Positions 1-5,966 of a stretch of DNA of 6,192 nt are shown here, in pieces. This DNA is from an uncultured Collinsella sp. (GTDB lineage Bacteria; Actinomycetota; Coriobacteriia; Coriobacteriales; Coriobacteriaceae): positions 1 to 6,192 of the forward strand of contig CABUVB010000111.1 in NCBI GenBank assembly GCA_902494815.1. The letters are read 5' to 3'. Position 1 is the first letter of the stretch. Every line of letters begins with the position of its first letter. Below the pieces are notes generated by a model. The model searched no databases. It was not told the DNA's origin and was given only the letters and a program-made list of their open reading frames with translations. The translations under genes and the position numbers were made by a program.

Positions 1-75
1 CTTGCCTTCATCATCATCAACATCGTGGTTGACATGCTCTACCTGCTCATCAACCCGCGCATCAGGACGGTGTAG
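1..75 (+). CDS. DppB-type ABC transporter permease, C-terminal end (partial)
   Basis: The first 24 codons in frame 1 encode the C-terminus of a membrane protein and end in TAG at 73-75. The visible peptide is a hydrophobic helix followed by the motif DMLYLLINPRIR. Dpp/Opp-family inner-membrane permeases of the DppB type typically end in a very similar way, with a D-x-LY-x-x-x-x-PRIR pattern after the last transmembrane helix. The next gene starts three bases after the stop and encodes a DppC-type permease, which is the usual DppB-DppC order. The two would form the heterodimeric channel of a peptide/nickel-family importer in the cytoplasmic membrane. The rest of the gene lies outside the window, so substrate and length cannot be judged. 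Confidence 0.8.
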   Translation, partial: LAFIIINIVVDMLYLLINPRIRTV

Positions 76-78
76 ATT

Positions 79-2094
79 ATGGTAAAGATTCGAGAGAAGC
101 AAACCGAGCAGCTCGAGAAAGCTGCCTCCAAGGGGCTCAAGCTCGGTGGCTGGAAGAAGATGACGCTGTCTTCTAAGATCGCCGCCGTCGTGCTGGTGCT
201 GGTCGCCCTGACTGCGATTCTGGCGCCCCTTCTTGCCCCCTATAGCCCGGTCGAGATTTTCACTGCTCGCCAGGCTCCCGGCAATGGATTTATCTTCGGT
301 ACCGACGATAAGGGCCGCGACATTCTGTCGCGCATGCTTTACGGTGGCCGTTACTCGCTGATCATCGGCTTCGGTGCTACCGCCATGGCTCTGGTCTGCG
401 GCTCGATTGTGGGTGCCCTCGCGGCTGTTTCGCGCAAGTCCGTTTCCGAGGCGATCATGCGCATCCTGGATATCATCATGTCCATCCCGGGCATTGCCCT
501 CGCTGCCGTCTTCGTCTCCATCCTGGGCAATTCCGTGCCGTCGATCATCTTCGCCATCGGCTTTATGTACACTCCGCAGATTGCCCGTATCGTGCGCGCC
601 AACATCGTGTCCGAGTACGGTGAGGACTATGTCCGCGCGGTCATCGTTTCCGGCGCCAAGGCTCCGTGGATTTTGATCAAGCATGTTCTGCGTAACTGCA
701 TCGCCCCGATCATGGTCTTTACCGTTACCCTGGTCGCCGACGCCATCATCTTCGAGGCCTCGCTGACCTTCATCGGCGCTGGTATCCAGGAGCCCACCGC
801 TACCTGGGGCAACATCCTCGCCGACGCTCGCGGTGGCGTGCTTGCCGGCCGTTGGTGGCAGGCACTGTTCCCGGGCCTGGCCATCATGATCACCTGCCTG
901 GCGCTCAACATCCTGTCCGAGGGCATTACCGACGCCATGGCCGCTGCTCCCTCCGCCGCCCTGGATCCGACCGACTCCTCCAAGCGCCGCGAGGCCGACC
1001 TGCTCGTCTCCGACCCCGTTCGCGCCTACAAGGAGCAGGCTCAGTCCCTGTCCGCCCGTCTTGGCGCTCTGCGTGATGTCGAACTCAAGCGTAACGACCG
1101 CCATGTGCCCGATGAGTCCGTCGAGCCGATCCTTTCGGTCCGCGATTTCTGCATCCAGTTTGAGCACCACGGTGACATCAACGTCGTCGACCACGTCAAC
1201 TTTGACGTCCGTCCCGGCCAGACCATGGGCCTGGTAGGCGAGTCCGGCTGCGGTAAGTCCATCACCACGCTGGCCATCATGGGCCTGACCGACGATGACG
1301 AGCATCTTTCCGGTGAGGTTCTCTGGGAGGGCCGCGACCTGCTCAAGATGAGCAAGAAGGAGTGGTTCGGCCTGCGCGGTACCGATATCGCCATGGTCTA
1401 TCAGGACGCCCTGTCCTCGCTCAACCCCTCCATGCTCATTTCCGCCCAGATGAAGCAGCTCACCAAGCGTGGCGGCACCCGTAGCGCCGAGGAGCTCCTG
1501 GAGCTCGTGGGCCTCGACCCCAAGCGTACGCTCGAGAGCTATCCGCATGAGCTTTCCGGTGGCCAGCGTCAGCGCGTTCTGATCGCTATGGCCCTTACCC
1601 GCGACCCCAAGCTGGTCATCTGCGACGAGCCCACGACCGCTCTGGACGTTACCGTCCAGAAGCAGGTCATCAAGCTGCTTAACGACCTTCAGGCCAAGCT
1701 CGGCTTTGCCATGATCTTCGTTTCGCACGATCTGGCACTGGTCGCCGAGGTCGCTCATAACATCACGGTTATGTACGCCGGCCAGGTTATCGAGCAGGCG
1801 CCCACCAAGGAGCTGCTCACCAACCCGATTCACGAGTACACCCGCGGCCTTCTGGGCTCCGTCCTGTCCATCGAGAGCGGTTCGGGCCGCCTGCACCAGG
1901 TGCCCGGTGCCGTTCCGAGCCCGCGCGATTTCCCCAAGGGCGATCGCTTCGCGCCCCGCTCGAGCCATCCGCGCATTGGCCTGGACACCCGTCCGGTCTT
2001 CAAGCGCGTGCCCGGCACCGAGCACTTCTATTCCGAGCTCCCCGATGAGGTGCTCAAGGCAAATGGTTTGACCCCTCACGCGGAGGTGATGTAG
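79..2094 (+). CDS. Fused DppC-type permease / DppD-type ATPase of a peptide/nickel-family ABC importer
   Basis: This 671-residue protein joins two normally separate subunits. Residues about 1-33 are a charged cytoplasmic leader. Residues 34-290 are a DppC-like permease: a first membrane helix at about 34-55, further helices between about 92 and 283, and the EAA-type loop that contacts the ATPase at about 185-211, centred on Gly192. Residues about 296-349 are a polar linker. Residues 350 to about 600 are an ABC ATPase with Walker A GESGCGKS (387-394), Q-loop Gln442, signature LSGGQ (492-496), Walker B ending in Asp516-Glu517, D-loop ALD and switch His550. A degenerate oligopeptide-transporter tail follows, in which the usual cysteines read Asp622 and Ser628. 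It sits between a DppB-type permease (3-bp gap) and a DppF-type ATPase whose ATG directly follows this stop, so one transcript likely makes the whole complex. Fused permease/ATPase subunits are known in this family, especially in actinobacteria. From the downstream sugar genes I infer a sialic-acid or related importer rather than a peptide importer. No strong Shine-Dalgarno precedes 79; a weak AGGACGG lies at 64-70. Confidence 0.92.
   Translation: MVKIREKQTEQLEKAASKGLKLGGWKKMTLSSKIAAVVLVLVALTAILAPLLAPYSPVEIFTARQAPGNGFIFGTDDKGRDILSRMLYGGRYSLIIGFGATAMALVCGSIVGALAAVSRKSVSEAIMRILDIIMSIPGIALAAVFVSILGNSVPSIIFAIGFMYTPQIARIVRANIVSEYGEDYVRAVIVSGAKAPWILIKHVLRNCIAPIMVFTVTLVADAIIFEASLTFIGAGIQEPTATWGNILADARGGVLAGRWWQALFPGLAIMITCLALNILSEGITDAMAAAPSAALDPTDSSKRREADLLVSDPVRAYKEQAQSLSARLGALRDVELKRNDRHVPDESVEPILSVRDFCIQFEHHGDINVVDHVNFDVRPGQTMGLVGESGCGKSITTLAIMGLTDDDEHLSGEVLWEGRDLLKMSKKEWFGLRGTDIAMVYQDALSSLNPSMLISAQMKQLTKRGGTRSAEELLELVGLDPKRTLESYPHELSGGQRQRVLIAMALTRDPKLVICDEPTTALDVTVQKQVIKLLNDLQAKLGFAMIFVSHDLALVAEVAHNITVMYAGQVIEQAPTKELLTNPIHEYTRGLLGSVLSIESGSGRLHQVPGAVPSPRDFPKGDRFAPRSSHPRIGLDTRPVFKRVPGTEHFYSELPDEVLKANGLTPHAEVM
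2082..2090 (+). promoter_or_regulatory. Ribosome binding site for the second ATPase, inside the end of the fused gene
   Basis: GGAGGTGAT is a nine-base match to the anti-Shine-Dalgarno end of 16S rRNA. It lies within the last codons of the fused permease/ATPase, with eight bases between GGAGG and the ATG at 2095. The upstream stop TAG (2092-2094) touches that ATG, so ribosomes could terminate and restart there. It fixes the start of the second ATPase. Confidence 0.85.
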
Positions 2095-2922
2095 ATGAGC
2101 GAGACCGCAGTCAACGGCGTCGAGCCGATCATCTTCCTTGATGACGTCCACGTCACCTTTAGGACCCGTACCGGCTCGATTCTGCACCCCAACCTGGTTC
2201 ACGCCGTCCAGGGTGTAACGATTAAGCTCATGCCCGGCCAGACGATCGGCATCGTCGGCGAGTCCGGTTGCGGAAAGTCCACCACCGCCAACGTCATGTG
2301 CGGCCTGCAGGCCCCCACGAGCGGCAAGGTCTACTTTAAGGGCAAGGACGTTACCAAGCGTACCGCCGAGGACCGTCGCCACATGGGCCGCGTCATCTCG
2401 GTCGTGTTCCAGAACCCGGCCACGGCGCTCAACCCCCGCATGGTCGTTCGCGAGCAACTGCTCGACCCCATGCGCGTCCACAACTTGGGTACCGAGGCCG
2501 AGCAGGAGAAGCGCGTCAAGGAGCTCTTGGAGCTTACCGGTCTGCCCAGCTCCGCCGCCGAGGTTCTTCCCGGCCAGCTTTCGGGCGGCCAGCGCCAGCG
2601 CGTCGCAATTGCCCGTGCTCTTTCGCTGAACCCCGATGCCATCATCGCCGACGAGCCCACCTCGGCTCTGGACGTTTCGGTCCGCGCGCAGATTCTGAAC
2701 CTGCTGACTGACCTTAAGAAGGAGCTCGGCCTGGCCATGGTGTTCATCAGCCATGACATCCAGACGGTCCGCTATATCTCTGACGACATCATCGTTATGA
2801 ATGGTGGCAGGATCGTCGAGCAGGGCGAGGCCAAGCAGGTCTTCCAGCACCCCCAGGACCCCTACACCAAGATGCTGCTCGGCGCTGCGCCGTCGCTGCT
2901 GCATCCCAAGCTCGGCGAGTAG
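2095..2922 (+). CDS. DppF-type ABC transporter ATP-binding protein, short form
   Basis: This 275-residue protein is a complete ABC ATPase: Walker A GESGCGKS (55-62) followed by Thr63, Q-loop Gln106 in FQNPATALNP, signature LSGGQ (162-166), Walker B ending Asp186-Glu187, D-loop SALD, and switch His220 in ISHD. These are the residues needed to bind and hydrolyse ATP. It should pair with the ATPase half of the fused upstream protein on the cytoplasmic face of the permease pair. Classical DppF/OppF proteins run to about 310-340 residues because of a C-terminal oligo_HPY extension. Here the protein stops after the DPYTKMLLGAAP stretch, where that extension would begin, so it is a short version and not a frameshifted one: the reading frame and stop look clean. 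The start is fixed by the strong ribosome site at 2082-2090 and direct contact with the previous stop. It is probably the last transporter gene of the unit. Confidence 0.93.
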   Translation: MSETAVNGVEPIIFLDDVHVTFRTRTGSILHPNLVHAVQGVTIKLMPGQTIGIVGESGCGKSTTANVMCGLQAPTSGKVYFKGKDVTKRTAEDRRHMGRVISVVFQNPATALNPRMVVREQLLDPMRVHNLGTEAEQEKRVKELLELTGLPSSAAEVLPGQLSGGQRQRVAIARALSLNPDAIIADEPTSALDVSVRAQILNLLTDLKKELGLAMVFISHDIQTVRYISDDIIVMNGGRIVEQGEAKQVFQHPQDPYTKMLLGAAPSLLHPKLGE

Positions 2923-2938
2923 CCTCGCTTTCCCTCCC

Positions 2939-2966
2939 GTGCGCCTGGTTCCCTTGCGGGGCGCAC
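2939..2966 (+). other. Short GC-rich hairpin between transporter and esterase genes
   Basis: GTGCGCC (2939-2945) and GGCGCAC (2960-2966) form a perfect 7-bp inverted repeat with a 14-base loop. It lies 16 bases past the ATPase stop. No run of T follows, so it does not look like a classical intrinsic terminator. It could stabilise the 3' end of the transporter message or weaken read-through into the esterase genes. The rest of the 80-bp gap shows no promoter that I can support. Confidence 0.4.
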
Positions 2967-3002
2967 CTCCGTTGCGATTTCGAAAGGCTGGGTTCACGAG
3001 CC

Positions 3003-3980
3003 ATGCCAAGTGCTCAGGAGCTACAACAGCAATTTGGTGAATATCGAGGCGCTATGCCCCGTCCATCGGATTTCGATCTCTTTTGGAAGGACCGCATGGC
3101 CGAGGCCGACGCCGTCGAGCTCGACTACGAGATTGAGGCGGCTTCGGTTGCGGATTCCGCGACCTGTCGGTTTTTCGACCTCTGGTATACCGGCATGTGT
3201 GGTGCACGCCTGCATGCCAAGTACCTTAAACCCGTCTCGGACGAGCCTGTGCCATTGGTACTTCAGTTCCATGGGTATCCGGGTGCAAGCCGCAGCTGGT
3301 TTGAGCAGGCGTCGTTTGCGGGCATGGGCATGGCGCTCATTGCTCTCGATTGTCCTGGCCAAGGAGGCCCCTCCGAGGACATTGGTGGATTTGAGGGCAC
3401 GACGGTCGCGGGCCATATCGTCGCCGGTATCGACGGCGACCCGGCCAACCTCTACTATGTCCGCCTACATCAGGATATTCGCATTCTGTGCCGTATCGTT
3501 CGCAAGCTCGAGGGCATCGATCTTACCCGCGTGTATGTGAACGGCGCATCGCAGGGCGGCGGGTTGGGCATTGCGACCTGCGCGCTTAACAGCGAGCTTA
3601 TCAATCGCGCCGCCATCCTCTATCCCTTCCTGTCGGACTTCCGCCTGGTTTGGGATCTGGACGCCGACGATATTGCCTATGAGGGCCTGCGCTATTGGTC
3701 GCGCTGGTTTGACGAGGACTCGACCCGTATCGAGGAAGCCTATGCCAAGCTGGCGTACTTCGATTCCGAGAACTTTGCCCCTATGGTCAAATGCCCCGTG
3801 CTGTTTGGCACCGGCACAGCCGATATCGTCTGTCCGCCAGCGACGCAGTTTGCGGTCTATAACAACCTGACCTGCGAAAAGCGTCATGAGTTCTTTGAAG
3901 GCTTTGGCCACGAGGAGATTCAGGATTTTGACGATCTGATCATTCCGTTTTTCTGCAAGGGAGGGGAGGCTCATGTCTAA
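3003..3980 (+). CDS. CE7/AXE1-family acetyl esterase (probable sugar O-acetyl esterase)
   Basis: This 325-residue alpha/beta hydrolase has the marks of the acetyl-xylan esterase / cephalosporin-C deacetylase family. They are a leading DFDLFW segment (about 23-28), oxyanion-region HGY (90-92), the DCPGQGG loop (116-122), nucleophile motif GASQGGG with Ser183, acid Asp274 in TADIVCPP, and His303 in GHEE. Length and triad spacing match the family, whose members remove small O-acetyl groups from sugars. No signal peptide or membrane helix is seen, so it acts in the cytoplasm on imported substrate. Beside an importer, a NanA-like aldolase and a ROK kinase, I infer removal of O-acetyl groups from sialic acid or a similar sugar. 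From memory, a pneumococcal AXE1 enzyme near its nan locus has been reported to act on O-acetyl sialic acid. The usual RGQGG motif reads PGQGG here. The start at 3003 keeps the family's N-terminal helix, although the nearest purine-rich site (GAAAGG, 2982-2987) is 15 bases away. Codon use is less biased than in the transporter genes. Confidence 0.88.
   Translation: MPSAQELQQQFGEYRGAMPRPSDFDLFWKDRMAEADAVELDYEIEAASVADSATCRFFDLWYTGMCGARLHAKYLKPVSDEPVPLVLQFHGYPGASRSWFEQASFAGMGMALIALDCPGQGGPSEDIGGFEGTTVAGHIVAGIDGDPANLYYVRLHQDIRILCRIVRKLEGIDLTRVYVNGASQGGGLGIATCALNSELINRAAILYPFLSDFRLVWDLDADDIAYEGLRYWSRWFDEDSTRIEEAYAKLAYFDSENFAPMVKCPVLFGTGTADIVCPPATQFAVYNNLTCEKRHEFFEGFGHEEIQDFDDLIIPFFCKGGEAHV
3959..3969 (+). 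promoter_or_regulatory. Ribosome binding site for the second esterase-like gene
   Basis: GGGAGGGGAGG lies in the last codons of the active esterase gene, with three bases before the ATG at 3973. The two genes then overlap by eight bases, an arrangement typical of translational coupling. It supports 3973 as the true start. Confidence 0.75.
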
Positions 3981-4824
3981 GTGCGAGAGCAATGTTGACG
4001 AGCTGATTGTCCCCGGGCTCGTGGGAATTCCTGGAACGGTTTCGTCAAGGCTCGCAGAATATCGGGACTGGCGCGGTGATTTCCAAGCAGATGTTTCTGA
4101 TTTAGAGACATGCGCTTCGAATCTTGAGATTCAAGGCCTGGCCATTACGGCGATTGACTTTGTTAACCCCTGCGCCCGTTACTCGGAGGTCTCCTTTGAG
4201 CTCGGTGACGATGCGATTCACGCTCGTTTGATCGAGCCTGTCGGTCGTGCCCGAGTATCCGAGCGCGTGCCGCTGTGCCTGATGTTCCACGACATCGATC
4301 GGCCTGTGCGCGGCTGGCATCACATGACGAGATTTGCCGCCATGGGATATGCCGTGCTTGCACTGGACGACGGTGTTGCTGGTACGGACGACCTGCAGCG
4401 GGGGATTGCTTCGCCCGCTTTTGTCGAGCGCGTCTGTTGGGGCTGCGCGTTGGCGAAGGTCGCGCGCAATCTTGACGGCGTAGACTCCGATCGCATTTTT
4501 GCGTGGGGCGAGGGCCTTGGCGGCGGCGTCGCGCTGGCGGTTTCCGCTCTGGACGAGCGGGGCCTTGCCTGCACGGCGGTTGCCAATCCAATCCCCGGTG
4601 GCCTTGAGGCTCTGTCGTCTCGGGTGCGCGGATCGGTGCTCATGGGCACATCGCTCATGGATGCCGTGAGCGATCCCAAGGGCCAGTTCGCCGTATTCAA
4701 CGGTCTTGAGTGTGACCGGACGCATATCATCTATGCCAAATACGCTCACGAGCGCATCAATGCGTTCGAAAACGAAGTCGTCGACTTCTTGAACCAAACG
4801 TTCTACCCGTGTTCTTTGGCCTAG
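3973..4824 (+). CDS. Diverged AXE1-like alpha/beta hydrolase lacking the catalytic serine (probable pseudo-esterase)
   Basis: This 283-residue protein is a distant relative of the esterase just upstream. By eye its C-terminal half aligns with few gaps. GTSLMDAVSDPKGQFAVFNG (225-244) matches the neighbour's GTGTADIVCPPATQFAVYNN, so the acid survives as Asp230. AHERI matches GHEEI, so the histidine survives as His259. The nucleophile elbow GASQGGG is GEGLGGG (179-185), which puts Gly181 at the serine position. The HGY oxyanion segment reads HDI (106-108), and the PGQGG loop is replaced by DDGVAG. I infer a folded but hydrolytically inactive protein, perhaps a partner that co-assembles with the active enzyme, since CE7 enzymes form oligomers, or a sugar-binding or regulatory protein. 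The ATG overlaps the previous stop by eight bases and has a strong ribosome site, so the pair is probably co-translated. Residues 37-60 use A/T-ending codons, including a TTA, unlike the neighbours. The unbroken frame argues against a decaying pseudogene. Confidence 0.8.
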   Translation: MSKCESNVDELIVPGLVGIPGTVSSRLAEYRDWRGDFQADVSDLETCASNLEIQGLAITAIDFVNPCARYSEVSFELGDDAIHARLIEPVGRARVSERVPLCLMFHDIDRPVRGWHHMTRFAAMGYAVLALDDGVAGTDDLQRGIASPAFVERVCWGCALAKVARNLDGVDSDRIFAWGEGLGGGVALAVSALDERGLACTAVANPIPGGLEALSSRVRGSVLMGTSLMDAVSDPKGQFAVFNGLECDRTHIIYAKYAHERINAFENEVVDFLNQTFYPCSLA

Positions 4825-4850
4825 ACGGCCTGGACACTGCCAACAAGAGT

Positions 4851-4869
4851 GGGTGGCATAGGGCCGCCC
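4851..4869 (+). other. Hairpin in the leader of the aldolase gene
   Basis: GGGTGGC (4851-4857) pairs with GCCGCCC (4863-4869) around the loop ATAGG, giving seven pairs, one of them G-U. It ends 11 bases before the AAGGAG ribosome site of the aldolase gene. No T-run follows, so it is not a convincing terminator. It may protect a processed mRNA end or influence initiation. The remaining leader (4825-4892) shows nothing else that I can support. Confidence 0.4.
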
Positions 4870-4880
4870 GCCAGACAACT

Positions 4881-4886
4881 AAGGAG
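4881..4886 (+). promoter_or_regulatory. Ribosome binding site fixing the GTG start of the aldolase
   Basis: AAGGAG lies six bases before GTG at 4893. This favours the GTG over an in-frame upstream GTG at 4809, which would overlap the previous gene and add 28 residues with no resemblance to the aldolase family. Confidence 0.85.
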
Positions 4887-4892
4887 ATTCTT

Positions 4893-5813
4893 GTGGCAAC
4901 TCAGAAATTCACCGGCGTTATCCCTCCCGTCGTTGTTCCCGATACCGAAGACCACCAGCTTGATGTTGCCTCCTTTGAGCGCAGCATCAACCGCATGATC
5001 GATGCCGGCGTCGATGGCCTGTTCTTCCTGGGCTCCTCGGGCGAGGTCGTCTTCTCCACCGACGAGCGCCGTCGCCAGATTGTCGCCGAGGCCGTGCGCA
5101 TCGTCGACCACCGCGTTCCCGTTCTGGTCGGCATCATCGATACCGAGACCGAGCGCATGATCGAGCATGGTAAGGTCGCTCAGGAGCTGGGCGCCGATGC
5201 GCTTGTCGCCACCTGCCCGTTCTATGCCCTGCAGGGCATGACCGAGGTCGAGGAGCACTTCCGCATCCTGCACGAGGAGCTCGACCTGCCCATCTTCGCC
5301 TACGACATCCCCGTGTGCGTCCACACCAAGCTCCCCTGGAAGCTCCTTGCCAAGCTCGGCGCCGAGGGCGTCCTGGCCGGCGTCAAGGATTCCTCGGGTG
5401 ATGACATCTCGTTCCGCTACCTCGTTCAGGAGAACGAGAAGAACGGCCACCCGATGAGCATCCTCACCGGTCACGAGGTCGTCGTTGACGGTGCCTACCT
5501 CGGTGGCGCCGACGGTTCCGTCCCGGGTCTCGCCAACGTTGAGCCCGAGGGCTACGTGCGTCAGTGGAAGGCCGCTCAGGCCGGCGACTGGGCTACCGTC
5601 AAGGCCGAGCAGGATCGCCTCAATGAGATTTCGCACATCTGGGATGTCACCTCGGGCGTCCAGGGCTATGCCGGTGGCGTCGGCGCCTTCAAGACCGCTA
5701 TGAACCTCATGGGTATCTTCGACAGCCCGACCATGCCGCGCCCGGTGAAGGCCATGACCGGCGAGAACGTCGAGGCGATTAAGAAGGTCCTCCAGGACAA
5801 CGGTCTCCTGTAA
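4893..5813 (+). CDS. DHDPS/N-acetylneuraminate lyase family aldolase (NanA-like)
   Basis: This 306-residue protein, starting at GTG, is a class I (Schiff-base) aldolase with a (beta/alpha)8 fold. It shows GVIPPVVVP at the N-terminus, the pyruvate-carboxylate loop GSSGE (47-51), catalytic Tyr137 in YDIP, Schiff-base Lys165 in GVKDSSGD, and the GGADGSVPGLAN stretch after residue 200. Tyr137 and Lys165 fall at the same numbers as in E. coli N-acetylneuraminate lyase. It is unlikely to be the lysine enzyme DapA: the arginine expected soon after YNVP is absent (YDIPVCVH). With an importer, an esterase and a ROK kinase alongside, I infer cleavage of sialic acid to N-acetylmannosamine and pyruvate in the cytoplasm. 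A caution is that the E. coli sugar-tail residues Asp191 and Glu192 appear as Glu195 and Val196, so another 2-keto-3-deoxy sugar acid is possible. Codon use is strongly C-ending, like the transporter genes, suggesting high expression. The usual family length is 290-310 residues. Confidence 0.88.
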   Translation: MATQKFTGVIPPVVVPDTEDHQLDVASFERSINRMIDAGVDGLFFLGSSGEVVFSTDERRRQIVAEAVRIVDHRVPVLVGIIDTETERMIEHGKVAQELGADALVATCPFYALQGMTEVEEHFRILHEELDLPIFAYDIPVCVHTKLPWKLLAKLGAEGVLAGVKDSSGDDISFRYLVQENEKNGHPMSILTGHEVVVDGAYLGGADGSVPGLANVEPEGYVRQWKAAQAGDWATVKAEQDRLNEISHIWDVTSGVQGYAGGVGAFKTAMNLMGIFDSPTMPRPVKAMTGENVEAIKKVLQDNGLL

Positions 5814-5819
5814 AGCTTC

Positions 5820-5909
5820 CCCGGGCACCCGATTTTGGGGCTCAAGCGGTCGAGCGTGACCCATTAGGTCAACGCCCGACCGCTTTCACCCCAACCTCGG
5901 GCACTCGGG
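5820..5909 (+). repeat. Long imperfect inverted repeat between aldolase and kinase genes
   Basis: About 90 bases fold back on themselves. The pairing blocks are CCCG (5820-5823) with CGGG (5906-5909), CCCGA (5828-5832) with TCGGG (5897-5901), TTGGGG (5835-5840) with CCCCAA (5889-5894), AAGCGGTCG (5844-5852) with CGACCGCTT (5877-5885), GCGT (5854-5857) with ACGC (5872-5875), and GACC (5858-5861) with GGTC (5867-5870), closing on the loop CATTA. Small mismatches and one bulge separate the blocks. It starts six bases after the aldolase stop. No T-run follows the stem. It may be a dispersed REP/MITE-like element or a structure that protects the upstream message from 3' decay and lowers kinase expression. 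Confidence 0.75.
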
Positions 5910-5925
5910 AAACCTTTACCAAGCT

Positions 5926-5949
5926 GCGGCGATAACGCCGCTTTCATTT
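5926..5949 (+). terminator. GC-rich hairpin with partial T-tract, possible terminator or attenuator
   Basis: GCGGCG (5926-5931) and CGCCGC (5936-5941) form a perfect 6-bp stem with loop ATAA, followed by TTTCATTT. The tail is interrupted by CA, so termination would be partial at best. It lies 36 bases before the kinase ribosome site and could lower kinase transcription relative to the aldolase. Confidence 0.4.
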
Positions 5950-5966
5950 CCTGTAGTTGTTTTTTA

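Noticed and set aside
2923..3002. A promoter or terminator in the gap before the esterase gene
   Set aside because: No convincing -35/-10 pair is visible, and the hairpin at 2939-2966 lacks a T-run, so only a structural hairpin is reported.
3010..3540. A 176-codon plus-strand frame within the active esterase gene
   Set aside because: It is an out-of-frame shadow. The frame from 3003 carries the complete esterase motifs.
4102..4878. A 258-codon minus-strand open frame across the pseudo-esterase
   Set aside because: The plus-strand frame aligns with the neighbouring esterase and has a good ribosome site. The minus-strand product shows no family resemblance.
4809..4892. A longer aldolase start at the in-frame GTG at 4809
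   Set aside because: The 28 added residues are not family-like, would overlap the previous gene by 16 bases, and lie upstream of the well-placed AAGGAG-GTG start at 4893.
4893..5813. Calling the aldolase DapA (lysine biosynthesis)
   Set aside because: The DapA arginine after YNVP is missing, and the neighbours are importer, esterase and sugar kinase genes.
4821..5864. A 347-codon open frame on the minus strand opposite the aldolase gene
   Set aside because: It mirrors the aldolase coding frame. The strong C-ending codon bias removes stops on the opposite strand, and the translation has no recognisable domain.
5915..5936. TTTACC and GATAAC as promoter elements before the kinase
   Set aside because: The spacing is about 10 bases instead of 16-18, and the second element lies inside the GC-rich hairpin.
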